DNA of 64,000 bases from NCBI RefSeq assembly GCF_003171515.1, contig NC_089391.1, forward strand, positions 1,860,001 to 1,924,000, written 5' to 3'. Below, piece by piece: positions 11,069 to 20,952 of this stretch. A model generated the notes under the pieces. That model was not told the origin of the DNA and searched no databases. It was given only the letters and a program-made list of their open reading frames with translations. This DNA comes from Pyrenophora tritici-repentis (taxonomy: Eukaryota; Ascomycota; Dothideomycetes; Pleosporales; Pleosporaceae). Each line of letters starts with the position of its first letter. Position 1 is the stretch's first letter. A program made the position numbers and the translations under genes.

Positions 11069-11218
11069 GTTTTGCGTACTCCTATTCTAGAGTAGATCTA
11101 GAGTAGGCGCTAGTGCTGAAGAGCAGTGTGGTAGACAGAAAGAGATGTAGCAGCGAGCTCTTATAGTAAGAAAGTAGTTTTTTTATTAGTTTTATAGAGT
11201 AGCTCTCTCTATTGGTTT

Positions 11219-11620
11219 TGTCGGTATATGAGGTCGGTATAACGAGTCGGTTTGGGGGGTTCGGTAGGTAGGGCGTTCGGTGGTGTAGGCAATTGTATAC
11301 AGGGATCTATTTACAATCATAGTAGATCTATACATCTACTGCCTTGTCGATAGTTTGCTCGTGAATGTGCTGGTGAACTACAGCAGGTGCTAGAGCTGTT
11401 CGGTATAGTGGGTCGGTATATCGAGTCGGTTTGGGGCGTTCGGGAGGGAGGGCGTTCGGTGGTGTAGGCATGTATATTGGATCTATTACAACAATCGTAG
11501 ATTATACAACTAGTGCCTTATCGGTAGTTTGCTCGTGAGTGTGCTGGTGACAGCATGTGCTAGAGCTGTTCGGTATAGGGGGTCGGTATATCGAGTCGGT
11601 TTGGGGAGTTCGGTTATAGA
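11219..11620. repeat. Tandem repeat, about 170-180 bp unit, 2.3 copies
   Basis: The anchor TCGGTATA(A/T)CGAGTCGG followed by TTTGGGG.GTTCGG occurs at 11234, 11413 and 11583, so units are 179 and 170 bp apart. Each unit also has a GGCGTTCGGTGGTGTAGGCA-like stretch, a GGATCTATT block and TAGTTTGCTCGTGA.TGTGCTGGTGA. The third unit is cut short. It may be an LTR or a satellite fragment; there is no coding capacity. Confidence 0.75.
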
Positions 11621-11639
11621 TGACGTCTAGATATATAGA

Positions 11640-11661
11640 CCTATTGCTTTACAGCAATAGG
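11640..11661. repeat. Perfect hairpin, 9-bp stem, 4-nt loop
   Basis: CCTATTGCT, loop TTAC, AGCAATAGG. It sits just after the last tandem unit. Confidence 0.6.
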
Positions 11662-11789
11662 ACTTGTTGACACGGCAAAGGTGTCGAATACTAGCAGTCG
11701 TTGCAACGAACAAAGTGTATAGTATTTGATTAGTAGTGAGCAAGAGCTGGGTGGAGAGATCTCCATATGTACAGGTTGCGAGCTAAGCG

Positions 11790-11822
11790 GGAAGCTTGGT
11801 CTACCTAGTGGTCCAAGCTTCC
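11790..11822. repeat. Perfect hairpin, 10-bp stem, 13-nt loop
   Basis: GGAAGCTTGG at 11790-11799 pairs with CCAAGCTTCC at 11813-11822. Confidence 0.55.
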
Positions 11823-11929
11823 GGCCCGGAAAAACTCGCCGGGCTGGCTGTACGCGCATGTCCCGACAGGACTATATACCTAAGGAAGAGCCGTTGCTCT
11901 GTACTAAGCCTATAGTGATTATTGCATTA

Positions 11930-12080
11930 GATCTGTTTTACATATAATAGTGCCTTATGGTTGTAAGCTCACTTTAAGGCACAGGATTTCAGTACTCTAT
12001 GATTGGCTGATACTGGCAAGGAATATCCTAGGCTCACAGGGGTCTGACAGTGAGGGCGGTTTTGCAAAGGACTGTAGCCC
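11930..12080 (-). pseudogene. Decayed copy of the 3' end of an F-box-like gene
   Basis: Shares ordered blocks, same orientation, with 19990-20165, which is the 3' end and downstream flank of the F-box-like gene at 20068-20610. Blocks: AGATC(T/C)GTTTTACATA, ATGATTGGC followed by GGCAAGG/AGCAAGG, and GTGAGGGCGGTTTTGCAA. No open frame remains, so it looks like an old partial duplicate. The alternative is a shared, non-coding repeat. Confidence 0.45.
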
Positions 12081-12924
12081 CTTGCATGACCACTGCAATC
12101 GTTAAGGCCGTGAAGACGTTGTGACGGCTGTGAGGAGTTCATCAGGGATGAAGACTAGCAGAGCTGCGTATCCAGAAAATATCGCCTTTGGTGCAACCCT
12201 TTGGCCGGTGCGGCTTAGCCGTCCTCCCTGCATATGTTGGCACCATCAACGCTGGGCCATGCTCGCTCTCCTTTTAATACGGTCACCTACTGCACGTAAG
12301 CATATGCGCGGAACCTGTTCATATACTAAAGTACGTTACATACATATAAATCACTCTCGCGCATTAGTCTTCACCCCACCCCAACATAGTTGTTCTCATG
12401 CTCCTACAGACAGGTTTCGGACATTCTTGGTTTCAAGAATCTCCACCACTTTGGTTTGTCCATAGATACGTGCAATAGTAAGCGGAGACCGGCCATCCTT
12501 GTCCTCATAGCTCTGTTGCGCTCCATAATCAAGAAGTAATTTGACTACTTCTACATAACCATGAGCGGCAGGCCAGAAGAGCGGCGTGAGTTTGCTAACG
12601 CTTGCTGCATTTACATTCACAGCGTTTGTCTCTAGAAGAGCACGGACGGTGCCTGTATGACCGCGAGCGGCTGCATGCCACAGCGGAGTTACTCTTCTAG
12701 TGTCTCGTTCATCTGGAGGAACACCTTGTTGAGTGAATTTGAGGACAGCCTCTCCGTCTCCTTTCTTCGCAGCAGCGCAAAGACCTGCGATGTCAAACCA
12801 AGTTTTTTTCACGATACTAGTCTTAGCCCAGTGATCGAAAAGACGAAGAGTGCTTTCCTGACCGCTGGTCGCTGCCGACTGAATCACAGCATCCGTTATG
12901 TCGATGGCTGCTATTTGATGCAGG

Positions 12925-13665
12925 TATTTGACGACCCCCCCACCGTCTTCGTTCCCTGCAGCTGCAACGACCACTTCTTGCGTGATCTGGACCTCGTCTC
13001 CGCGCTTTTTGAGAAGTAGTGTCATGACTTTCGCATCAAAACTCTGCGCAATAGACACTACTATCTCTTGCGTGATCTGGACCTTGTCTCCGCGCTTGTC
13101 GAGAAGCAGTGTTATGATTTCCTTGCCGTTGTTCCCTGCAGCTGCGACGACCACTTCTTGTGTGATCTGGACCTCGTCTCCGCGCTTGTCGAGAAGCAGT
13201 GTCATGACTTCCTTGCGGTTGTTCCCTGCAGCTGCGACGACCACTTCTTGCGTGATCTGGACCTCGTCTCCGCGCTTGTTGAGAAGCAGTGTTATGATTT
13301 CCTTGCTGTTGTATTCGTTCCCTACAGCTGCGACGACCACTTCTTGCGTGATCTGGACCTCGTCTCCGCGCTTGTTGAGAAGTAGTGTCATGACTTCCTT
13401 GCCGTTGCCGTAGTTCCCTGCAGCTGCGACGACCACTTCTTGCGTGATCTGGACCTCGTCTCCGCGCTTGTCGAGAAGTAGTGTTATGATTTCCTTGCCG
13501 TTATATTCGTTCCCTGCAGCTGCGACGACCACTTCTTGCGTGATCTGGACCTCGTTGCTGCGCTTGTCGAGAAGCAGTGTCATGATTTCCTTGCCGTTGC
13601 GGTAGCTCCTTGCAGCTGCGACCACCACTTCTTGCGTGGTTTCTACACGAGGCTGGTCCATCATC
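12925..13665 (-). repeat. Eight near-identical NLR repeats, 81-90 bp each
   Basis: Encodes eight copies of (I/T)TQE(V/I)VVAAA(G/R)...K(E/V)xxTLLLxKR(G/S)(D/N). Copies differ in linker length and in the pair after KE, which alternates II and VM (or IM). Nucleotide identity between units is very high, a sign of recent unequal exchange, as known for fungal NLR repeat regions. Confidence 0.9.
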
Positions 13666-15162
13666 AGCAGTTTTGCTACGCTTGCACAACTTCCGTTCGT
13701 CGTTGCAATGTGTAGAGGGCTCCGGTTGTTCCGGTTCAGAGAATCCTTTGCTTCTGCTGAATCTTCGACTTTAGCCCCTATTAATTCCTCAAAATCGAAA
13801 GCGCACGAGACGAATATACCAATACACGTTTCTGAGTCTACCCTCGGGAATGTGTCCTCTAGTGGCATTTTCACATCCCAGTAGTCATACTCTGCTAAAT
13901 GCTTCCGTAGCCGCTTGTTCCATAGCGCGATAATGGAGCCCGAGCCGCCAAAACCTGATAACATGTGTTGTAACATCTTTTTCAGCTTTCCGGAGCGTCT
14001 TTGCTCTTCTGCTGACTTACAATGCTCAGGCCAGTAGATATCCGCATATGTGCATATCTGTTCAAAGGCCTTCGGTAAAGCATTCGCAGAGTAGCCCAGC
14101 TGGAGCAGCAATTTCTCGGTAGCAATGTTGGAGCTAGCGGACAGCACAATCCAGAGACACATCTCTGCTGCTAGAGCGTTTGTCGTTGTACTACCGTATT
14201 CAGGCCTCTGCTCCAGGTATTCTCGGACGGAGAGATGTGCAAAACGAAATGTGTCTAGCTGCGGATCGAAGACGATGAAATTGTTGCAAATCTTTAACAC
14301 GAGATCCTTCGACGGTACCTTCACGCTACTTCCCGACTCGGAATCTATTGAAACTGCACACAGGAGTTCTTCAGTACTCAATGTTTTCCGAGCGCACAAA
14401 AGCCAGCAAAGAGTATTCTTGAATACTGCTACCTGGACTCGACCTGGCTTCGTAGAAAGCATCTCGTAAAGTTCGTCATAGAGAGTATTCAGGTCAGGCG
14501 GAAGTCGACCGAGGCTGCTCTTGATGTCATCGTCCAGCTCAAACGAGCAGAGGTACTGCAGCTGCATGCTTGCCCAACGAAACCTACACATCAGGGTCAA
14601 TATTGTCACTCTGACCGTGGTCTTCAACGTACATTCCAGCAGCACCCTCAATCACCTTGCCTACGATGAGCTTCTTCATCTCTGTCTCGGAGTCGCTGTA
14701 CGATAACAGCCTTCCGTCTTGAACAAGTTCCTCTACTTGTTCGTTTACGAACCGCGCGATATCATCACAATTTCTCCGGGAATCAATCTCGAGGTTCGGA
14801 TAATTTCGCAAACGCAAGACGATATCTTGGTCGTTTCGACTTGATACAAATATCTTAACGAGGCTAGACGAGTTTTGGAGGATCTTCTCCAGAGCTTTAA
14901 GCAACTCATGTCGTTTCTGGGGGTCGCATTCATCCATGGCATCAATCACAATGGTCGTTAATGGATACTGCGCGATGAGCTGTAGGACAAGATTGAGGGT
15001 TTCGTCCATCTGGAGCGGCCCAGACGCAAACCCTTCCGCTTCCTTTTCTCTGTAGAGGCTGACGCTAGGTTCAAGTAGAGGCTTTCCAGGCTCAAGGCAC
15101 GATAGCTGTCTCGCAAGACTGGCAAGTATTGCTTGCGGTTCAGAACGCGTAAGCTCTGCTGG

Positions 15163-15310
15163 CATACTTGTCAACGAGCGAGCCGGCTCGCTCAGCTCGC
15201 TCGGCTTGGACGTTTTGACCAAGCCGAATGAGCTGAGCGCGCAGTGCGCGCTTGCAAGCCGAGCGAGCTTAGGGATAGGCGCTCGCTCAGTCAGCTTGCT
15301 TAGCTTGGTT
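15163..15310. repeat. Left hAT terminus with subterminal repeats
   Basis: Terminal repeat plus at least five GAGCGAGC or GCTCGCTC type words, including the palindrome GAGCGAGCCGGCTCGCTC near 15175. Confidence 0.8.
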
Positions 15311-15591
15311 GGATGGGGCGGTTGGAAACTTGGGGCTGAAGGACTTGGTGGAGGGGCAATCTCACGATGATTTTTAGGTGTAGTGCGTAAGTTCGAAACC
15401 TAGTTATAACCTAAAATACACTCTTTTTTGCTATATTTCTAGCAAATAAGCTACTAAATTTCCGGCTAACGGCCTGGCAACAATATTCTCCTTCTGCGAC
15501 ACTTCACTTACTACTTATCACCCACCACACTCACCTATACTCCATCAACGCGTCTCTATTTGCAGCTATTATCTACCTCGCCGTTGCTATA

Positions 15592-18123
15592 ATGCCAGCA
15601 AAAAGAACACGCGTTAATGCTCTAGAAATCGCGACAACTTCGAAGCGCCCTAGAGTCGCAGCGCGTCATCGCGGGACTGCCAGCCAACCTGTGCTAGTCG
15701 ATACTCGGCCATTCTCACCATCTCCACCTCCTCCACCGCTGTCGCCGCGTCAAGCTCTCGTCGCCGCGCCACAAGCACCAAATTTTGAAGCGACCCTCCG
15801 AGAGTCGCGCGCCGAAGAGACAATCATCCCACCACCTGAGGGCAGCGAGCATGCCACTGTTGCAGCTTCAGGAGCAGCTAGCGAGGCTGTCGACGAGGGT
15901 TTCGTATGGGTAGAGGACAAATACGACGGCTTTAATTGGAGTCGCTACCCAAAGCACTGCAAGCCGCCCACATCACTTTCGAACCGAGCAAGCTGGGTAT
16001 ACAGCCATGGCTATCGCATCGCCTTGCGCAGCAACGTCGCAAAAGTCACGTGGATCTGCCACTATTGCTATAAGCACAAGTTCACTACTGTTGGCCGTGG
16101 CATACATGACGTCTCGCAGTCTCCATCAGCGCCAGCACGTCATCTCGGAGAAGACAAGAAAGGTCATGGCTTGAAGCCTCCAAGTAAGCGCACTACCGTC
16201 GCTCCTCGGAAAGAAACTCTCCTCGAACGCGCCCTTCAGAAGGGCTGCTCTCAGGCTGTTGCCAACGAGCTTACCAACTTCAATATACAAGAGTTTAGGC
16301 TTGCGGCCGTCACCTGGCTCGTCGAAAACAACCTCCCACTCTCACAATTCGAATCATCGTCTTTTCGCAATATGATACAATTAGCTAGCGTAGAGGCAGA
16401 ACGAGCCCTGTGGGCATCTTATAACAGCGTCTCACGATACGTTATACGCCTGTACAACTACCTGTTACTAAAGGTTGTCGCAAGCCTTTCAGAATCAATG
16501 AGCAAAGTCCATATAAGCTTTGACGGATGGACGACAAAAGGTGGCAAGCGCGGTTACTTAGGTATCGTCGCCCACTACGTTGATAGCTCTGGCGAGCTCA
16601 GGGACTTGCCTATTGCGCTCCCACAACTGACAGGTGCCCACACCGGCGAGGCTATGGCTGAGGTCGTGATGGCAATATTCAAGCAGTTCGAAATCACTGT
16701 GGGCAAGCTCGGTTACTTCGTCCTCGACAACGCACATAACAACAACACCACGATCAACACTCTCGCCTTGCAGATGGGCTTCAGCGCTACTGAGCGTCGC
16801 CTTCGCTGCGGTCCTCATACGCTTAATCTCATTGGCCAGATGCTACTCTGGGGTGAGGAGAAAGAGTCCTACGACAACGAGGAGACTGAGCGCGTGAACG
16901 AAGCTGAGAACATGGCTACTTGGCGAGGCGATGGACCATTAGGAGTGCTTCTCGCGGTTATCAACTACATCAAAACACCACAACAGTACGCTCTTTTTGA
17001 GAAGTATCAGAAGCTCGCTATTAGGGACCAGCCTGTCAACGCGCCAACAGAACAGCACAAAATCAAGGAGCCCGTCAAGCCAGTTGTTACTCGCTGGAAC
17101 TCTTACGTTTCGTGTTTTGAGCGCGCTGTTGAGTTGCAATTAGCGGTTAATGGGTACGCCAACTACCATATTCAGAAGATTGAAACTGAAGACGCGTACG
17201 CCCGAAGTCGTAACAACAAGCTGCCTGCAGCGCCGGATTGGATGAGGTCTGATGGGATCAATGCCCATGACTGGCAGGTGATTGCTGAGTATATTGATGT
17301 GCTCAGGCCACTGAAACAAGCTACAAAACGGCTTGAAGGCCGCGGCAAAAGCGGTGCTTTTGGAGCAATCGCTGAGGTTATTCCAGTATTTGAATACTTA
17401 CTTGGAGTCTATGAGGACCGCTTGCAAAGCTATGAAGACGTCATTCACGATGAGCATACAGAGTCACCCGAAGACCACCTTGCTATCAACCTCCGCGCTG
17501 CCCTAGTTAAAGCCCGCGAGTACTACAACAAGCTCGACCTCTCGCCAGCTTACTATGCTGCTACAATCCTTCATCCTCGCTACAAAAGCTACCTTGACGC
17601 AGCGTGGGCGGATAAGCCTGATTGGCTAGAGAGCAGCAACCGCAAGTTTCAACATTTGTGGGCGGAGTACAAAAGCTTACCGAAGCCGCGCTTACGCCCC
17701 AAAGTCAGGCACAATGATATAGACGACGCTATCAACAGCTTTATTGAGCCTGCAGGGCTTACGGAGAACGAGGAGGATGAATATGAGGCTTGGAAACGCA
17801 GCGAACCGATCGCTAGCGAGGGCGTCGACCCTATAAAATACTGGGTAGGACTCCGCGATCGCTACCCCAGCCTTAGCAAATTTGCTATCGACATGCTATC
17901 AATCCCAGGCTCAAGCTGTGAGTGTGAGCGCTTATTCAGCGAGCTGGGTGACCTCCTCGAGCCCCGTCGGCGCAGCATTTCTCCGCAACTTCTAGCAGCA
18001 ATACAGTGCGATCGACGATGGATAAGAGCTGGATTTGGCAGTGGTGAGGTGCCTGTAAAGGAGGCTATCAGCGATGAGGAGATGGACGCGAAATACGGTG
18101 TACATAAGTGGGATATTAGCTGA
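15592..18123 (+). CDS. hAT transposase, intact
   Basis: 843 residues in one open frame; fungal hAT transposases are commonly 700-900. The N-terminal 120 residues are Pro/Ala-rich, followed by a BED-like zinc-finger region (WICHYCYKHK near residue 160). The RNase H-like core shows ISFDGWTTKGGKRGYLGI with its aspartate, a YFVLDNAHNNNT segment and the C/HTLNLIG stretch. The C-terminus is the hAT dimerisation domain: DPIKYW, FAIDMLSIPGSSCECERLFS and LLEPRRRSISPQLL. It would excise and insert the element at 8-bp targets in the nucleus. No frameshift or stop is seen. The ATG follows a short leader after the terminal repeat. Confidence 0.93.
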   Translation: MPAKRTRVNALEIATTSKRPRVAARHRGTASQPVLVDTRPFSPSPPPPPLSPRQALVAAPQAPNFEATLRESRAEETIIPPPEGSEHATVAASGAASEAVDEGFVWVEDKYDGFNWSRYPKHCKPPTSLSNRASWVYSHGYRIALRSNVAKVTWICHYCYKHKFTTVGRGIHDVSQSPSAPARHLGEDKKGHGLKPPSKRTTVAPRKETLLERALQKGCSQAVANELTNFNIQEFRLAAVTWLVENNLPLSQFESSSFRNMIQLASVEAERALWASYNSVSRYVIRLYNYLLLKVVASLSESMSKVHISFDGWTTKGGKRGYLGIVAHYVDSSGELRDLPIALPQLTGAHTGEAMAEVVMAIFKQFEITVGKLGYFVLDNAHNNNTTINTLALQMGFSATERRLRCGPHTLNLIGQMLLWGEEKESYDNEETERVNEAENMATWRGDGPLGVLLAVINYIKTPQQYALFEKYQKLAIRDQPVNAPTEQHKIKEPVKPVVTRWNSYVSCFERAVELQLAVNGYANYHIQKIETEDAYARSRNNKLPAAPDWMRSDGINAHDWQVIAEYIDVLRPLKQATKRLEGRGKSGAFGAIAEVIPVFEYLLGVYEDRLQSYEDVIHDEHTESPEDHLAINLRAALVKAREYYNKLDLSPAYYAATILHPRYKSYLDAAWADKPDWLESSNRKFQHLWAEYKSLPKPRLRPKVRHNDIDDAINSFIEPAGLTENEEDEYEAWKRSEPIASEGVDPIKYWVGLRDRYPSLSKFAIDMLSIPGSSCECERLFSELGDLLEPRRRSISPQLLAAIQCDRRWIRAGFGSGEVPVKEAISDEEMDAKYGVHKWDIS

Positions 18124-18164
18124 GAAACTCAACACCAAGGTTTCTATATAACTTTCCTAATCGG

Positions 18165-18303
18165 GACTGAGCCCATCAAGCCGAGCGAGCTGACAGCCCT
18201 GTTTCAGCCAATCCGAGCGAGCCGAGCGAGCTGCTGGCCTCCGCTCAATTGGCTGAGCAAGCCAATTGGCTGAGCTCGCTCAGCTTGCTCATTGACATCT
18301 GTG
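18165..18303. repeat. Right hAT terminus with subterminal repeats
   Basis: Several CGAGCGAGC words and two copies of CAATTGGCTGAGC, ending in the inverted terminal repeat. On the NLR strand it supplies a stop codon at about 18204 for the N-terminal NLR half. Confidence 0.8.
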
Positions 18304-19602
18304 TCTGCTGGGTTCCGCGAGCAGTAGAAGAAGACCGGCTGTGGGCTATCGCCGGCTTTGTAACGCGCCACAGCCTCCTCTATCACCACCGAGCTGAGCA
18401 TCTCAGAAACTATTAGATTGGAACTAGGTATACAATACACTTACACAAGTTTGCTTTTGCCAGATCCAGGAATGCCATGGAGCCAGAGGATTGAGGATGC
18501 GCTGTCGTCTTTCCATCTCTTGAAGATAGGGTCAGCCAGAAGCCACTGCCCAGTTCCCGTTAGAACACCCTGCATGTTCTGCTTGTGATGCTGTATATAC
18601 GGCTCAGGTGAGAGCCACTGAACGATTCTCGTTCGCTTGGACGCTTCAGACAGTCAGTCATGGTCTAATTAGCTCGTAGGTCTCCTTACCTTGAAGATCA
18701 TCATGGATGTTGTTCAGACCGTCATCCATTCTGCGCAAAGGCATGTCAATACGTGCTAGAATGCCTATTAACTTTGCATAGTTCTCAGTGTTGTCTGCAA
18801 AAGACGTTAGTGCTGTTAGAGGCTGACTAAGTGCTGATACGGACCCATTTTATCGACCAAAGCCATGCATCGATCCACGTCCTTCTCTGCTACCTGTATC
18901 TCGTTCAGACCCAAACCAAGATCCGACTCGGTGAGGAATGCACTCTTCGCTATACGCTCTGGCGGAGTGTTAATTAATGTTTCCGTCATAGAAACTATAT
19001 ACGTACTTGCGGTTCCCTGTTCGAGATACTGCTTTGCCGTAGACAGGAAGACTAAAGTGCGTGCGTATAGCTTCACCACAGCCAATTCCAGCGCTTTGGC
19101 TTCCTTTGATGTGCCCTGAAGATACAGTTGTTTAATAAGCGCGAAGCGACAAATCAGCTCGGCTACCCGAGCAAGGTCTTCCACTACCGACCCATATTTG
19201 GCGATGTCGTTGACCGCAACCTGCAGATAGGTCAGCAGTCTCTTTCCTGAGTTCTATGGTGCAACTGACTTGCAAGAGAAAACGGATCCCTGCCCAAGGA
19301 AGCGAAGCATGTCCTGGGTCATACTGAACAGCAGCATCGCCAACCTGCTTAAACGTATCAACCCACCGAATGATCTTTCCGAGCACGTCCCTAACTATGA
19401 CCACCTCTCCGTTCTTGCGAGCGTATTTCCATCGAGACTCTACAGATCTTTGTCTCGAGTGTTCGGCAGTAGCGTGCAGTTCGGCGAGGATGTTGAGCTT
19501 ATCGGGGCGGTTGAAGTTTATGTTTCGCTTAACATTGTCGGGTAGCTCTGTTGCTGCGTAGGCCCAAAGATTGTTGCTAGAGCAGCAAGGTTTAGCAGTC
19601 AC

Positions 19603-20067
19603 TCTAGGGCGTGTTGAACCGACAACCTCACGTTCGTGGCACGGTAGGCTGAGTCATTGTTCGAGCAGCCAGTATAGACGGTAAAGTGCTAAGTTCTGAA
19701 TGGTCTGTTTTTTGCATATATATAAAGCGGAACAGTGAACAGGGCTAATAGAACAGAGGGGCGTTTCCTGGCGTCCGAAGTCTGGGGAAGGATTCGTGGA
19801 CAGCAGTCACCACGGAAATAGTTAAGATACAGCCGTTAGAGACGATCTGAAAGGCCAGAGAGGGTGACCTGGCGTACGAAGAGCGGCATAAAGGAGAGTT
19901 CGACTGGGGCTGTGCAGGATAGCTACGAGGCTGAGCGGCTGAGAAGTGCTACAGCCCCGCAGTCACCAGCCACCCAGCGAGGCAGCCTAAGTACTAGATC
20001 CGTTTTACATACAACCGTAGGCTGTGATCGTGAGCTAGCCGTCTAGGGACTAGCGCATATCAGATTC
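19603..20067. other. Intergenic between NLR and F-box-like gene 2
   Basis: 465 bp with the candidate TATA box. Positions about 19990-20067 belong to the block repeated at 11930-12080. No gene is supported. Confidence 0.5.
19715..19726 (-). promoter_or_regulatory. Candidate TATA box of the NLR gene
   Basis: TTTATATATATG on the minus strand, about 115 bp upstream of the ATG at 19602. Position and sequence suit a TATA element; start-site data are lacking. Confidence 0.4.
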
Positions 20068-20610
20068 TCATGATTGGCGGAGCTTAGCAAGGGACCCCAG
20101 ATCGACAAGGGTCTTTTCAAATCGTCGCTTGCACAAAGGGTGAGGGCGGTTTTGCAACTTACTGTAGTATTCAGAGCAGAATTTGCAAGAGAAGCCGAAT
20201 GCCTTCTTGCTCAGACGGAGAAGCGGGAAGATATCAACCGGTGCTATGTCCTCGTCCAAGCCAACTATCAAGGTACCTCGAGTACTAGCATCCGCATTCC
20301 GATGGAAAGTGTCGAGGAATGAATGCAGGTCATAGAGTTTGACTGTGATCTTGGAGTCTGACATGTAGACCGGGTAAAACTCGCGTCGTAGTTGTCGAGA
20401 TGTAAGAGCTAGACCAAAGAATTGGTATTGCTTCTCCGGGGTCTCTTTCACACGGTCGAGGTCTTGCTCTTCTGAGCCGACATGGTGGATAAGTGTTGTA
20501 GGTGTGGTGCAATGGGAATACACTTGGTTGCGGATTTCAGCCGGGAGATCCATGAATCGGAAAGGCGAGGACGATGGCTTGCACTCCAATGTTGATGATG
20601 CAGGCGACAT
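20068..20610 (-). CDS. F-box-like hypothetical protein, family member 2
   Basis: Single exon of 180 residues from ATG 20610 (an in-frame ATG at 20667 is less likely because the extra residues are unlike the family). It carries FRFMDLPAEIRNQVYSH, the same short F-box-like motif as the genes at 1808-2643 and 26785-28240, then ALTSRQLRREFYPVYMSDSKI and a FLDTFH segment. It is shorter than the other two and may be C-terminally truncated: it ends 12 residues after RRFEKTLVDLG. The function is unknown. Its 3' end is duplicated, in decayed form, on the other side of the NLR gene. Confidence 0.72.
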   Translation of the reverse strand: MSPASSTLECKPSSSPFRFMDLPAEIRNQVYSHCTTPTTLIHHVGSEEQDLDRVKETPEKQYQFFGLALTSRQLRREFYPVYMSDSKITVKLYDLHSFLDTFHRNADASTRGTLIVGLDEDIAPVDIFPLLRLSKKAFGFSCKFCSEYYSKLQNRPHPLCKRRFEKTLVDLGSLAKLRQS

Positions 20611-20952
20611 TCTAAAGCTGGCTGAGATCGTCTTGTAACTGAAGCTGACCTGGCAATCAATATACAACTCAATATTGCGACTATAAGCTTCAACTTACAG
20701 CTTGCGCGCTTGAGACAACACTCTGAATTTCAGAATCATGATTCAGAGTTGCGGGTTGGGTTGTGGGTCAGGTTGCAGGTGAGGTTGCGGGTTAAGTTGC
20801 TAATTAAGTGGCTGGTCCAAGCGCGCTAGCATTGTTTGGGAACACAAGTTGCGTAAAAGCTGAGAATTGTATATAGAATTTACTGTGTGCACTAAAGGAT
20901 TCCTTGATATGGGTTTCTGCTAGCGCTCTCTGCACGTGTTCTTTCACAATGC

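Larger units (their letters stand above)
11074..12395. other. Gene-free AT-rich block with repeats
   Basis: Right flank of the copia element. It holds a tandem array at about 11219-11620, two perfect-stem hairpins at 11640-11661 and 11790-11822, and a decayed duplicate of a gene end at about 11930-12080. No protein-coding frame is supported. Confidence 0.6.
15163..18303 (+). mobile_element. Complete hAT transposon inside the NLR gene
   Basis: 3,141 bp, flanked on both sides by the 8-bp target duplication TCTGCTGG (15155-15162 and 18304-18311). The termini are imperfect inverted repeats: CATACTTGTCAACGAGCGAGC at the left and CACAGATGTCAATGAGCAAGC read inward from the right. Both subterminal zones are dense in GAGCGAGC/GCTCGCTC words, typical transposase-binding clusters of hAT elements. 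It carries one intact transposase on the plus strand, opposite to the NLR. The perfect target duplication and open transposase point to a recent insertion and a possibly autonomous element. Confidence 0.95.
12396..19602 (-). pseudogene. NACHT/ankyrin NLR gene split by a hAT transposon
   Basis: Minus-strand gene with exons 19602-19270, 19220-18845, 18794-18690, 18643-18445, 18393-18304, then (after the hAT at 15163-18303 and its second target copy) 15154-14633 and 14583-12396. Introns are 46-51 bp. Without the insertion all phases agree and the frame stays open for 1,270 residues. Domains: a fungal NACHT N-terminal helical region (residues about 10-260), NACHT with Walker A GIPGSGKS (about 330) and Walker B TTIVIDAMDEC (about 436), a RWASMQLQYL winged-helix type region, eight near-identical 27-30 residue repeats, then three ankyrin repeats (TPLWHAAARGH, LTPLFWPAAHGY, SPLTIARIYGQ). 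Fungal NLRs of this design sense non-self cues and can trigger cell death; the ligand is unknown. The insertion parts Walker A from Walker B, so this allele should be null. N-terminal start at 19602 is tentative. Confidence 0.85.

Noticed and set aside
12928..13413. 161-codon Ser/Thr-rich frame opposite the NLR repeats
   Set aside because: It is the antisense of the eight NLR repeats; the repeat pattern keeps several frames open.
12925..13665. CRISPR-like regular repeats
   Set aside because: Units are 81-90 bp coding repeats without unrelated spacers, in a eukaryote.
20611..20667. N-terminal extension of F-box-like protein 2
   Set aside because: The extra 19 residues are unlike the other members, and ATG 20610 gives a natural start.
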